This document shows, one piece after another, positions 11,837 through 22,274 of a stretch of DNA of 64,000 nucleotides. The notes beneath the pieces were generated by a model. That model was given only the letters and a program-made list of their open reading frames with translations, made no database searches and was not told the DNA's origin. Source of the DNA: Eriocheir sinensis (lineage: Eukaryota; Arthropoda; Malacostraca; Decapoda; Varunidae); the NCBI RefSeq assembly GCF_024679095.1, contig NW_026110814.1, positions 1-64,000 on the forward strand, written 5' to 3'. The translations under genes were made by a program, and so were the position numbers. Numbering within the stretch: the first letter of the stretch is position 1; the number at the start of each line of letters is the position of its first letter.

Positions 11837-12483
11837 GTCACAATAGCGGTGGCGGAATTGCCAGTAGCAGCAGTGACTACGATTTGCAGAAACCTTCCAC
11901 GGTTTTCTTGTACGCCGCGGCGGCGACTGCTGCTGATGTAACTCTAACTCGTGAACTATTTAACAACATAAAAAACAAAACTGCAAATAATGATTCATAC
12001 AAAGTTGTCGGGGCCACCGTATCAACTCTGAACGATCCTGGAAGACCGGATAGAGTTTATGTTGCCCTCCATCCGGTAAACCCCCCTATTGACTTTCACA
12101 TAATAGGTTACACTCTTGGTTTTCGAGAGAACACAACACAAGTTGACGGTGGTTACAACGTAATCTTTCCGATAGTAAACAAACCTACTCAAACTCTAGT
12201 AGAACTTGCCAGAGAAACTGTCGATGCAGTCGGTAAAGTATCTATTTATAATTCTGAAGTGCAAGGTATCGGATGTTTCGGCACATTACCGCCAAAAACA
12301 TATGATGAGATTAATGTCTTTCAACCTGCTTCAAGAGAATTCTTCGAAAGACATACGTTTTTCGAAAATACATCAACAGTCTTCTCCCTACACATTTGTG
12401 ATCTGTATCTCCTTTTTGCTGCAAAAGGAGATGTACTCGATCCTGCGGCGGTGGCGTCTGTCATTTCATTGGTAGGTGTGTAG
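11782..12483 (+). CDS. Hypothetical 233-aa protein
   Basis: ATG-started frame with good globular composition: a Ser/Gly-rich N-terminus, an Ala-rich segment (YAAAATAADVT), then a mixed alpha/beta-looking body with repeated Gly and aromatic residues. No family recognised. The C-terminal 30 codons lie in the direct repeat shared with 11549-11641. The stop lies inside a stretch with intron features (12472-12586), so the true C-terminus may be encoded further on. Transcription likely depends on the promoter at 10525. Confidence 0.55.
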   Translation: MPTLSHGAEAYKLRMLHLSHNSGGGIASSSSDYDLQKPSTVFLYAAAATAADVTLTRELFNNIKNKTANNDSYKVVGATVSTLNDPGRPDRVYVALHPVNPPIDFHIIGYTLGFRENTTQVDGGYNVIFPIVNKPTQTLVELARETVDAVGKVSIYNSEVQGIGCFGTLPPKTYDEINVFQPASREFFERHTFFENTSTVFSLHICDLYLLFAAKGDVLDPAAVASVISLVGV

Positions 12484-12586
12484 TAGTCGTGTTTGTGTGT
12501 GTGTGTGTCTTAGCCTTGTATGTGCGTGTGTGTGTTTGTATCATCAACAAGATTATAAATACTTAACTGCGTCTCTACCTTAACAG
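12472..12586 (+). other. Candidate intron; empty site of the SINE
   Basis: GTAGGT donor at 12472 and TTAACAG acceptor ending at 12586 enclose a GT-rich 115-nt stretch. The duplicate at 9044-9537 carries the SINE in the middle and reads TTAACGG, having lost the acceptor AG. Exon continuity downstream is unclear because a convergent gene ends at 12594. Confidence 0.4.
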
Positions 12587-12593
12587 GCAACCA

Positions 12594-13571
12594 TCATTCA
12601 TCATTGGAGAAAGAGATAGTTTGGAGCAAGCTAGTCTTCAAACAGTCTACAATCAAAATGACGACGATTCCACACATCAGCCATGCGGATATCTCTTCTT
12701 CTCTGGTTTCCTTCATGTAATTTAAGAGAGTGTCCTGCATACTGCTACTGCTGCTGCTGCTGCTGCTTTTTCTCCTGTGGTCGAGGACCTCATCCTCGTG
12801 TGTAATGGGATCAGACAGAGGGAAGATTTCATCGATGCATCTCACAATGGACGACATGGGTGCTTCATCACCCGCATTAGCTGTCAATCTAGCTTCTTTG
12901 AAACTTCGTCCTTCGTAACCGTACATAACCATAGGTTGGGCTCCGATTAAATTTTCACGAAGTGTGTACAGACCAATGCAAGAGTCGATAATTTCAATTT
13001 CGACGGGAATGAGGTCTTGACGGTAATTGTGCAGCATGATACCCTCATATGTTTTCTTGTAGTTGGTCTTCAAATAAGCCAAACATTTTTCTACGTTCTG
13101 AGAACCGGAGATAAAATATGAAAAGTCCATGTTAGTCCAGTGAACCTGATTAGTCGACGACTGATTCAAGCGAACATCTGCACTAGCTTTGATATTCAAA
13201 CCCAATAATTTCATCTCTTTGATCAGTCTATAAAGAAACCAAAAGATATTCAACTGTAGACACGCCAATTGTCGTAGGTGAAAACGAATCACCAAAATGT
13301 TGTTCTGTTCGACAATAGAAACTCCTTCCGCAAAACATAATTCAAGAAAAGATTCATCAACGGGAGACCAAGGCACTGACGAACCCGTTACAGGCGATGC
13401 TGGCATCTCACCGCCAGAATGAGTGGTGGTGCTTCTATGGGACGACAGCAAAGCCTTTAACATGATCTCGATACTTTCATTTTCTTTCTTAATCAATTTG
13501 CCAGTGTTGCAGGTCACACGAATAACGTTGCTAGAAGTACTACCACCGCCGCCACCAATACTGACGTCCAT
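12594..13571 (-). CDS. Hypothetical 325-aa protein
   Basis: Intact frame from ATG 13571 to a stop at 12594. It begins with a Gly-rich stretch, then a mixed globular body, a poly-Ser run (codons around 12735-12770) and a hydrophobic C-terminal segment (LMCGIVVILIVDCL) that could anchor it in a membrane. The ATG overlaps the stop of the preceding minus-strand cistron as TGATG, suggesting coupled translation or two genes on one transcript. No homologous family recognised. One of the few undamaged longer genes here. Confidence 0.6.
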   Translation of the reverse strand: MDVSIGGGGGSTSSNVIRVTCNTGKLIKKENESIEIMLKALLSSHRSTTTHSGGEMPASPVTGSSVPWSPVDESFLELCFAEGVSIVEQNNILVIRFHLRQLACLQLNIFWFLYRLIKEMKLLGLNIKASADVRLNQSSTNQVHWTNMDFSYFISGSQNVEKCLAYLKTNYKKTYEGIMLHNYRQDLIPVEIEIIDSCIGLYTLRENLIGAQPMVMYGYEGRSFKEARLTANAGDEAPMSSIVRCIDEIFPLSDPITHEDEVLDHRRKSSSSSSSSSMQDTLLNYMKETREEEISAWLMCGIVVILIVDCLKTSLLQTISFSNDE

Positions 13572-13783
13572 CAGAAGATCAGAAGCATTGCCTCCGCTCC
13601 CGTCTTCTTTTCAATCATATCAAAATCACTTGCCCAAAGTTCACACAGAATAGGATCGGAAGGATTTCGGTTGAAAATATTCTTCGTTCGGTTCTGCAGT
13701 TTCTGAACAAGTTTCAGACTTTCATCTAAAGATAGGAAATCCTTTTCTTTATCTTTCTTAACCATCGGCATGATGAAAGTCAT
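13571..13783 (-). CDS. Small hypothetical protein, 70 aa
   Basis: ATG 13783 to TGA 13573-13571, overlapping the next ATG. Basic and helix-forming, with KKDKEKDFLSLDESLKLVQKL near the start. The overlap with the 325-aa gene makes a shared transcript likely. It could also be the N-terminal part of one protein split by a frameshift at the junction; the neat TGATG favours two cistrons. Confidence 0.5.
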   Translation of the reverse strand: MTFIMPMVKKDKEKDFLSLDESLKLVQKLQNRTKNIFNRNPSDPILCELWASDFDMIEKKTGAEAMLLIF

Positions 13784-13827
13784 CCTCACACGTCACTGAT
13801 AACAAAGAACCTCTCAAGAAGGGAGGG

Positions 13828-13834
13828 TATAAAA
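13828..13834 (+). promoter_or_regulatory. TATA box
   Basis: TATAAAA about 120 bases before the ATG at 13956, in a purine-rich context. No clear Inr was identified. The opposite-strand gene begins at 13783, so this is a divergent intergenic promoter region. Confidence 0.5.
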
Positions 13835-13955
13835 GAAACACAGCGCAGGGAGTAGAGCTGTGATCCGGTCCTTCCTGTGTCAAGGAAGGTCTTGACTACG
13901 GACTACGTGCAACCTGCTAATATAGCGACCAGCTAACCCACCCACCTGCACTCAA

Positions 13956-14603
13956 ATGGCTGACCCAGCATCAAACGATTCATTTATATTTGCATCACTC
14001 ATAACCATGATCTTGATCATCAATTCTTTCATGATGTTGATCATTTTTATGATAATTAAACATTCTTTTAACAAATTAGCATTTATTGAAAATGTTCTTC
14101 TCAACTCCGTAAAACACGATGAACATTCTGAAAAAAGATCATTGATCGACCACGGCAACCACGGGAACCACGGGAACCACGACAACCACGGGAACCACGG
14201 GAACCACGGGAACCACGGGAACCACGGGAACCCAACACGAATGGTCAGCATTGACATGGAATCCAGATTCACCCCTATGAACACTCCTGTAGAACCACTC
14301 AAAAATCCAACCATCGACTTGAAATCCGGACGAGTTTCATGGTCAATTCCATCTAGCAGTCATTCTCACATAATTTGTAAGCCGCAGCCGCAGATACCCT
14401 CACACTCACATGTCTACGGATTGCCCCGTCACCCACCCCCACCTGTTTTATTCAACAATGTAACCCTTGAAGAAGAGGATGAGGAGAATAAAGAGGAGGA
14501 TCATTACATGTCCATGAATAATTACATTAGCAGTTCTGCACCCAATGCTTCATCATCATGCATTACACCACCGCCTCTTCCTCAACGCAATATGACCATG
14601 TAA
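13956..14603 (+). CDS. Membrane-anchored protein with Gly-Asn-His repeats
   Basis: 215 codons from ATG 13956. Residues about 10-36 are a strong hydrophobic helix (LITMILIINSFMMLIIFMII) close to the N-terminus, the layout common to nimavirus virion proteins. Residues about 66-90 are a run of Gly-Asn-His triplets encoded by a 9-bp repeat (CACGGGAAC). The rest is Pro/Ser/His-rich with an acidic patch near the end. Divergent from the 13783 gene with a TATA box between. Probably a type II or N-anchored envelope protein; family unknown. Confidence 0.6.
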   Translation: MADPASNDSFIFASLITMILIINSFMMLIIFMIIKHSFNKLAFIENVLLNSVKHDEHSEKRSLIDHGNHGNHGNHDNHGNHGNHGNHGNHGNPTRMVSIDMESRFTPMNTPVEPLKNPTIDLKSGRVSWSIPSSSHSHIICKPQPQIPSHSHVYGLPRHPPPPVLFNNVTLEEEDEENKEEDHYMSMNNYISSSAPNASSSCITPPPLPQRNMTM

Positions 14604-14760
14604 AGAGTGGAGGCGATTCATGTGTAACCACAATTCAAACCCAAACCAAAACATAGTTCAAAATGAAACAAAGCCAAAGCATAGTTTAAATAATATTAAG
14701 AGATAGATATAGATTTTTATTATTATAAATTAAATACACAATTTGTTAATGAATTTTTTT

Positions 14761-15290
14761 TTACCCTTCAATATCAAGACTTGTTATTGTACTTTTTTTT
14801 CTTTCTTCATAATCCAGGTTTAGACTTTTTTTTTCGTCTTCGTTACATCCCTCACACAAGTCTGCTAACTTATCTATAACTTCAATAATATTTTCCTCAA
14901 CTGTGGGTGTGATGGTATCAGGATGTGTATGCTTGAACACACCAATGATCATAGGTACTATGCTTAACAAGACATTGGCCACTATACAGAATATTTTTTT
15001 AAAATTTACTAGAACAACTCAACACTTCATCATCATCATCATCATCGTCATTATTTACCTCTTCTATATTTTTCTCTTCTGTATTCTCCTGGTCCTCTTC
15101 TGTATTTTCCTGGTCCTCTTCTGTCTTCTCCTCCTGTTCGTGGTCGTCGATGACTATGACATTCATCTCTTCTTCATCAGACCAAATTTTACTATCACTT
15201 GTTTTGAATGTTAAGCCGATCGCTATTGGTTCACCACCACTGATGCTGACTCTCTCATCATCGTCTTCTGGATCGCTATCGACAGTTGTC
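14761..15290 (-). pseudogene. Acidic protein with C-terminal membrane segment, frameshifted
   Basis: Two minus-strand frames that appear to be one gene: 15290-14999 is very acidic (repeated EEDQENT units and an Asp run), and 14998-14761 opens with a hydrophobic helix (IFCIVANVLLSIVPMIIGVF) and a short charged tail. They are offset by one base at the T7/A4 tract 14994-15004. The upstream frame has no ATG of its own and starts inside the hr-like repeat, so its 5' end was lost or replaced. A slippery site is conceivable, but an indel is simpler. Confidence 0.45.
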
Positions 15291-15295
15291 CAAGA

Positions 15296-15520
15296 TAAAA
15301 ACACACATTCACCTCATTTAAGGTTAGACAACACTCAGTACGAACTAAATTCAGAATTGGAAGCTTCGCAAGACAAAGACACACATTCACCTCATACAAG
15401 GTTAGACGACATTCAGTACGAACTAGATTCAGAATCGGAAGCTTCAGAAGACAAAGACACGCATTCACCTCACACAAGGTTAGACGACATTCAGTACGAA
15501 CTTTAAAGTCAGAATTGTAA
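15296..15520. repeat. 77-79 bp hr-like array (family A)
   Basis: Three units with GGAAGCTTC, GACACACATTCACCT, AGGTTAGACGACATTCAGTA and CGAACT. Identical to 50310-50530 in the same orientation, which marks a recent duplication or gene conversion. Confidence 0.9.
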
Positions 15521-15839
15521 GTGACTTTCTGAAAACAACGGAGTTCTTTGCTCTCAATTACTTCATATTCAACAGCATTGCTGATCCAATCACGATCATG
15601 GATTTCAAAGAACATATCTATTTCATTCAAAGGGCTTTGTTCATCAATAAGACCATATTTACTTCATGCATGTGTATGATGTGCTTCAGGTCTCACATTA
15701 TACATTCACACATGGCAGAAGTGGACTGAACTGTATAGCGGTGAACTTACTGTAGAGTGCACGACCTATGTTTTTTTGATGTTGAGGTTTGGGTTTGCAC
15801 ATTATGTATTATTGATTGGACGTCACTACTATTGATTTA

Positions 15840-16465
15840 TGTGTGCAATTCGTATTTAAGCAGACTAGTCACTTCTCTTTGGTGTTGCGGTAATTATCAC
15901 TCTCGTGTTTTAGCAGACTACGTCACAGTATTGATTGAGGATAGCTTATGTCACTACTCTTCGAGATTGCTTCCTGTGAGTAATTAATTATTGATATTAT
16001 TTTAGGTGTGCAATTAACACCCTCGTGTTTTATCAGGTGTGTTATCAGAAGCCTACGTCACAGTATATAGTGAAAGGAGGTTCACTACTCTTGATTCATA
16101 TGTGCAAATAACACCCTCGTGTTTTATCAGGTGATTATCACCCTCATGTTATGGCAGACTACGTTACAGTATTGATTGATAGGAGGACAGGAAGTGTGTA
16201 TTAATACCCTCGTGTTCTAACAGGTGTTATCAGGAGACTACGTCACAGTATATATTGATAGGAGGTTCACTACTATTGATTCATGTGCAAATAACACCTT
16301 AGCAGGTGATTATTACCCTCGTGTTATAGCAGACTACGTCACAGTATTGATTGATAGGAGGACTTCCTGTGTGTATTTATACCTTCGTATTTTATCAGGC
16401 GTTATTAGGAGACTACCATTGCTTATATTATTGATTCATGTGTGCAATTATCACCCTTGTGATTA
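15840..16465. repeat. hr-like array with CRE-like motifs (family C)
   Basis: Irregular copies of ACACCCTCGTG, of the palindrome GGTGATTATCACC and of GACTACGTCACAGTAT. TGACGTA/TACGTCA recurs in nearly every unit. The polymerase fragment begins directly at its right end. Confidence 0.85.
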
Positions 16466-16860
16466 ACACCCTCAAAAACGATAAGTTGATTTGTCTGTTA
16501 GACAAGATAATAAGGAGAGTTAACGCTTACAATTCGGGACAGGATGTTGATTTGCAGAAGTGGGCAAGCCGCATGTTGAATGTCGGTGCATTCGTGCGGT
16601 CGTGGAATCCCACTTTCGGATCTATGAAAGGTATCATTCCCCAACTTCAGGCGACGTACAAGAAAGAGCGAACCGTTATGCAACAAGCTGTCAAGATTTA
16701 CGCTAAGCTCGATCCGAGGAAAGCAGATCTCAACCGAGTGGGTGAGAAGACGACCAAACTCTCTATGAATTCAATATACGGATGTCTGGCGCTCAGATGC
16801 AAGACCCACAAGATTATAGACTCTTCCTCTACCCGTAGAGAATATGGAGGTGTGGGAGTT
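16466..16860 (+). pseudogene. Family B DNA polymerase fragment (fingers/motif B)
   Basis: About 130 codons beginning at a repeat boundary and ending near another, with no own start or stop. The string GIIPQLQATYKKER followed some 45 residues on by EKTTKLSMNSIYG fits family B polymerase motif B (K-x6-NSxYG), where the Lys contacts the incoming nucleotide. Replicative polymerases of nimaviruses are of this family. The exonuclease, motif A and motif C (DTD) regions are absent from this window as far as I can see, so this is a stranded piece of a large gene, excised at both ends next to hr-like repeats. Confidence 0.75.
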
Positions 16861-16884
16861 GGTGGTGGCTTCGCATTCCAATTC

Positions 16885-17835
16885 TGAATTTAGTTCGTAC
16901 TGAATGTTGTCTAACCTTAAGTGAGGTGAATGTGTGTCTTTGTCTTTCGAAGCTTCCGATTCGTTAACACTCCAATTAAGTAAATTAAATGTCAAAGTGT
17001 GTCCGTGACTTGTAGTTGTAGTTCGAATTAACTTTTAGTTCTTGCAGTTGATTTGAAAGATCTCAGTGTGGACACGCTACATGTAATGCATAATTTACAA
17101 TTGATCTGAATGTCGCTTCAAGACTAAAACACATATTCACCCGGAGCCTTCTTAGAAGGTTAAGAACGTGATAGCGTAAATGTCGTCTATACTCGAATGT
17201 GTTTCTGTGCACGATACTGACTTATTTCTACAAACTTTGATGAAGATCTTAAGTCACCATTATTCCTTGCTGTCAGTATTGTCTAGATATAGTTGAAGAA
17301 GAATTGAGATGCAGAACAACAGTATACTTTTTTATTAACTAAAAATATCATAATTATATACATGTGTGTTATGAAACAAATTTAACAGGGACTAGTTAAA
17401 CTGTGCAAATCTTGAACCCACCTGACAAACTCTGTGCAAATCCTGACCCCAGTTTCTTCTCCGGTTAAACTGTGTGTAGATCCTGCCTGTGACAAACTCT
17501 TTGCATATCCTGACCCCAGTTTCTTGCACAAACTATGTGCAAGTTTCTTTTCCGTTTAACTTTGTTCAAACACATTTATTATATAACACTTTAAAAACGT
17601 TTCGAAAAATATATTTAAAATATTGGACCCTACTTTAGCTAAACCCTATTTACATACATGTGTTACTTAACTCAGAATTTCTTGAGAGTAACAAGAGGTT
17701 CTCGAGGTTCCTTGTGACATGTACAAATGGAATGTGACGATATGGTTTGTTTCTTTTCACCGTACGTAATGATACAGGTTTGTTATCTTTGATTAGGTTT
17801 AGTGGTTCTTCTATAGGGTTGTTGTCTTTGATTAG
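16885..17835 (-). repeat. Inverted duplicate of 49087-50040
   Basis: About 950 bp matching 49087-50040 in reverse. On the minus strand, 17835 to about 17670 encodes the tail of the spliced gene described at 48400-49264. The remainder is non-coding, with short repeats of ATCCTGACCCCAGTTTCTT and a family A unit at the left end. No independent gene is seen. Confidence 0.85.
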
Positions 17836-17837
17836 GT

Positions 17838-19395
17838 TTAGTGTTCATCTTCAGTGTCATTAGAAATGGGTACAAGTGATGATTTACTATTGATAGTCCA
17901 CTCATTCAACCCACAAAAACGCTTGAAGTGTTTGACACAGTCTGCAAAAGGTCTTAGTTGATTTGAAGTATCTTTGCGAATGATGTTAAGGTAACGTCCT
18001 ACTCTTTCCGATGAAGATAAACTAGGCCACTGCTCTTCATCTACTTGCATTGCAAAATGATCTTCTATGATCTTTGAATTGCGAAGTAAAGGATCAGTGT
18101 CTTGAAACCATTTTGATGTATCCAACAGTTCAGGAGAATGTATACTATACGGTATTTCTCCCATGGAGATTATACTGTTTAAACTCTTTTCTTTAGACAT
18201 CTTAAAAATGACGGAACCTAAATTTAAATTCCACCACATGACTACTTGAGACATGCCACTTATAATATCAGGAAACTCATGATGTGGTTGTGGTAACGTT
18301 AATTCCTCATCATCATCGTCGTCGTCGTCATCATCATCATTGTTGTTATTGTTGTTATTATTAAGATTGGTGTTGTCGTGGTTATTACCAATTACTCGCT
18401 GAGACACTCGCGACCACAACCGATAGGCTACCATCCTATTGGCATCAGCAGTTACCCTGCACCATCAACTGTAGCTTTGACTGTTTTTTAGCATTGTTAT
18501 GATTGTACGATCCCTGATACCCGACCTCTTCGATGACGAATATTTGTTTCTTGCCAGCCACATAAGCCAATTTAGCATCAGATGAAGAACAATCACCCTT
18601 TCAACCAGCGCTTCTGAACCCATGACGGTGTAGGAATCCCAACAAGTATGTTTGGCGATGTTTACTAAAGATGATTTTAAGTTGTTTCCTAAACCAACTA
18701 AAACAACGACAGTTTTTGAGTCATGTTTAACCCAATAGATGTTATGGTTTGGACCAGGTGATGAGCCATTTCTCCGTCGCCAGTGCACATATTGTTGATG
18801 AAACCCATGAAGTTCATCATGGATCTCAGAAAATACAGACTGTGAAGTCTAGGTAGCCCTGTTTTTTGATCAACTACTTCTCTGTAACATTTTTGAACTG
18901 CTTTAGCAACATGTTTATCTACTTTACTTTTGTTGTTAAGATTTTTGGAGATCGAGTGCAAGAGCGTAGAAGATCTCCAGCGAGACAACGTTCTCGTCGT
19001 CCACACAGTAACACACAGGTGCCATTAAGGCCGACGTTACTACGTCAACTTGTTGTCGCTTCTTCGGTGGTGGACCAATCCTGTCTTCTTCCTCCTCGTT
19101 AACACACATTGACCAGAAATTCTGTTCGTTGATATCATTGGAAGAGTAGTTCACCAATCTCGAAATGTGTTCAGCCATCATGAGTCCACGTGTCTCAGCG
19201 GTGCCTTCAATGCACATACTCAAGAAAGCCGATTTTGTGTTAGGATCGAACATCGATTCGAGGACGATCTGTTTTTCAGTTTGAATCTTACACCTGACAT
19301 ACATGTCTGATTTAAGATTGATATTTTCTAATCTGCCACCCAACAGAAAATTACCGTCGATAAGAAAAAATCTGTTGTTATCGACGCTTATACAC
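17838..19395 (-). pseudogene. Unknown gene, copy 1 (three copies in window)
   Basis: Minus-strand gene from about 19343 to 17838, matching 33742-35109 (inverted) and, for its first 280 bases, 37429-37728 (direct). It lacks two bases near 18955, has a further shift near 18465, and shares with copy 2 a frame change near 18765. Features include KKRQQ basic residues, a long Asp run (about 18310-18335) and a helix-rich C-terminal half. The last 30 codons differ from copy 2 because both copies are cut after HFKR and joined to different DNA. Function unknown. Confidence 0.6.
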
Positions 19396-21673
19396 GATGT
19401 TTTGCAAAACCTACAAAGTCCCCGCTACGCTTTATTACTGCAACCCATGTGTCCTCTGACTGGTAGCTCGTATTTACAATGTGGCAGAAAACCATCTGGA
19501 GCCAACTACCTTGACTTGCTTAATCGTAGTCAAGGAGGATTGTACATCATGTCCAACATCAAAGGAATCCCAATCGATCCACTACTTGTGCGTGTCAATG
19601 GTGTTTTTCTGATTGCACCTGATGAGATTTTGCAGATCAAAGATAAGGAAAGCAAGAAAGCTTATCAGAATCGCTTACTGAATCAAATCAACACCGAAAA
19701 CATCAATATGGTTTCAGGACCCTATTCCAGCGTACTTGTGTTCGATTACAAACACAGCGAGCTTTTGTTCCTCTCGGAATAGGAACCAAACCTAAGGGAG
19801 AGAGTGGACGATACTTCAAAAGGCCAAGTTGGAAATAGCAGACATGGGTCATCTTTCTATTCTTCCTGGAGACGTGCCACTCAGGGTCAATGCAGCAGAC
19901 AGCAGCAATCTCATTCAAGTCTTTGACACTGTCTCTGGACACCTACTCTTCAAGCTGAAGCACGACATGAAGACGGGGATCAACATAGATGACATGATTA
20001 TAGAAATGAAAAGAGCTTATGATAGTTTTCAGACAGATAACCAGAAACAAGTATGTGTTGAAGTAGAACAGATCGTTCCGTTTCTCACCAATGAGCAGAG
20101 ACAGAACATTCTCGCTCGAATCGTTCAAGTTGAATCTGAAACTAAAAATGAACTCGTCCAAAAAAACTATTCACAGAAGAGTTTGTTTCCTTATCTCAAA
20201 GTCTTAAGTCTGAATGACCGCTTGCAATTTAAGAACGATGTGCAAAAATGTTTCATGGATGAAGAACAGCAAATGACTCTGAACGACCTCATTGCGACAT
20301 CCCGGAAGAACCTTAGCTTGATGCGATCCTGTCAGTTATTCAGATCCCTTATGAAAATGTTGAAAAATGAGTTCTAAGAACACATCTACAAGGCATTCGC
20401 TTCTTCCTTGCGATGCAGAGACACCTTCCATTGTCTAGAACTCGACCTGCAGAGACAACAGAGATTTAACGAAACGGCTTTAGCTGTAAAGAAAAATCAA
20501 CAGATGACGAACTATCAAGTATTGGAAGTCATGCAAACAACTACCCATGTGAATCCTCCTATTACATCAAACACAAACATACCAGTCAATACAACGGACA
20601 TCAATGCAACTATGATCGGTTTCCATCCATTGACTATAGCCAAACATTTCAAGAATGTCGTCGTCCAGGAAAGTGATGATGATAAGCAACTAACGTACTA
20701 CGATGGGCATGGTCTGGTCTCCACTCACGTTGACAGCATTCCCGATCCTTACGTCAATCTGACCGACACCGTCAGTATCGACCTGGCTGAAACCTTGATG
20801 TTAGAGACACCGTTCACCAGCAGTGTACTTCCAATTCGAAACAACGAAGACGGAGAGGATAGGGTTGCAGTTCCTAGATACATCACTAACATGTGGACTT
20901 TCATCAACGATGATATTCACATGCTCTTACAACCTCCGATGTTCGCTTACAGTGACTTTAATAGTTTTAAGGATTACAAGAACTATGATTTCAGACAGTC
21001 CCCAAGTGAAGGCGAAGGTGGTTACGCCGACGGCGTCATGAGGATGACTCTGCGTGGAAATGTGTTCAATGCACTCACTGAAAGACAACGCCATGAGTAT
21101 GGTATCAAAGATGCAAGTAGTGTCATTTTAGGACAAGTCATAGTTACTATGTTGTTGAAAACTCTGGACGCTCTACTCTTGTGTTTTCCACCATCACCGT
21201 CATCAACCCCTAGTGGATTGAACATGCACGCCCGCGCTCTAGTCTTCACTATCCTAAGCTGTATGTGGTCGGGCACTTACAGCATGTTGGACACGGCACC
21301 TCTCATCATCTTTGGGGACTCTGTTAACATTAACAAGTTTGGAATAACTAATTTGAAAAATGCAGGATTGTTAGCGGCGAATCTTTGGAAGACTGGAATA
21401 CCAGACTGGAACCTGGGTGTTCAAGCAACTTGTGAGGTCATGCAGAGAATGATTGACAATGTGGTTAACAAATCAGTAGAAGAATATGAATCAATTACAA
21501 ACCAACAACAACCATCATCTCAAGATCTCAATCCTAAATTTGGGAAAAACTATAAACGAAGATGGCAAGCATTCGATGACCTTACTCCTATGACTCACAC
21601 CAAAGCTATCGTTGACAGTGATTTGTTACCTGAGGTGTATAATCTCTGTACTCCGATAGAACAACCTTCTTGA
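19396..21673 (+). pseudogene. Long broken gene, about 760 codons
   Basis: Coding-like plus-strand sequence that starts at a breakpoint (about 19396). It changes frame near 19760 and 19825, and is interrupted by one in-frame TAA at 20375-20377, after which the same frame runs on to a TGA at 21671-21673. The second half (from 20378) is a well-behaved 430-codon frame with a hydrophobic stretch around 21130-21190 and mixed composition. No motif recognised; size and quality suggest a structural or replication protein. A short basic stretch (KNYKRRWQ) sits near the end. Confidence 0.55.
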
Positions 21674-21707
21674 TTAATGATCTTGACAAAAAGATCTAAT
21701 TTTCAAA

Positions 21708-22062
21708 CGGATCATGAAAATCGATTTCTCCGGCTACTGTCGCTAAGACAGTTTTCTCTTTGCGTTGAATCGTTTTCTTCTGACAACGTTCGCTTCTTCA
21801 TCATTTTGGGATCTCCGACATGTTTAAGAAATGTTTTAAAATCGAATCTATTTCCTCTTTTTGTTTGGAAAGAATTTCTAAATCAGAAACGACTCGTTGA
21901 GAGAGAAGTGTCAACCACGGTATGATTCAAAGCCGCATGACACATACTATCGGTAGCCGTGTCATCTCTGTAGGAAGGAGTAGCAACAGTTAATAGGTTA
22001 GCTACTACCTCGATGAGGCCAGCAAAGTTAACTTTAAGTTCTGCGTCATCCTCCGGATCCAT
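21708..22062 (-). pseudogene. Small broken gene convergent with the previous one
   Basis: ATG at 22062 starts an acidic N-terminus (MDPEDDAELK), then a helix-rich body. Coding-like sequence continues to a TAG near 21708 only by changing frame near 21890 and again near 21810. The final frame has a charged segment with SEENDS. It converges on the 19396-21673 gene with almost no gap. Function unknown. Confidence 0.45.
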
Positions 22063-22274
22063 TTCAATTATTATCAAGATATCCAATAAAAGTTAATCCA
22101 TTCTCTATTTTTTAATTTACATATTACAATTAAAAAGAAACAACATTTCATGTAAAATTATTTCTATTTATGTTAAATAAAACGTACTTGGTTTTTTCAA
22201 ATATGTTTGAAAAAGTCAAAGATAAACTATATTGTAGAACTATGAAGTAGAATCTGACGTTCCGCAGAACCAAC

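Noticed and set aside
14994..15004. Programmed frameshift site in the acidic/membrane gene
   Set aside because: The T/A run is slippery-looking, but the 5' end of the gene is already missing and no downstream stem-loop was evident; an indel suffices.
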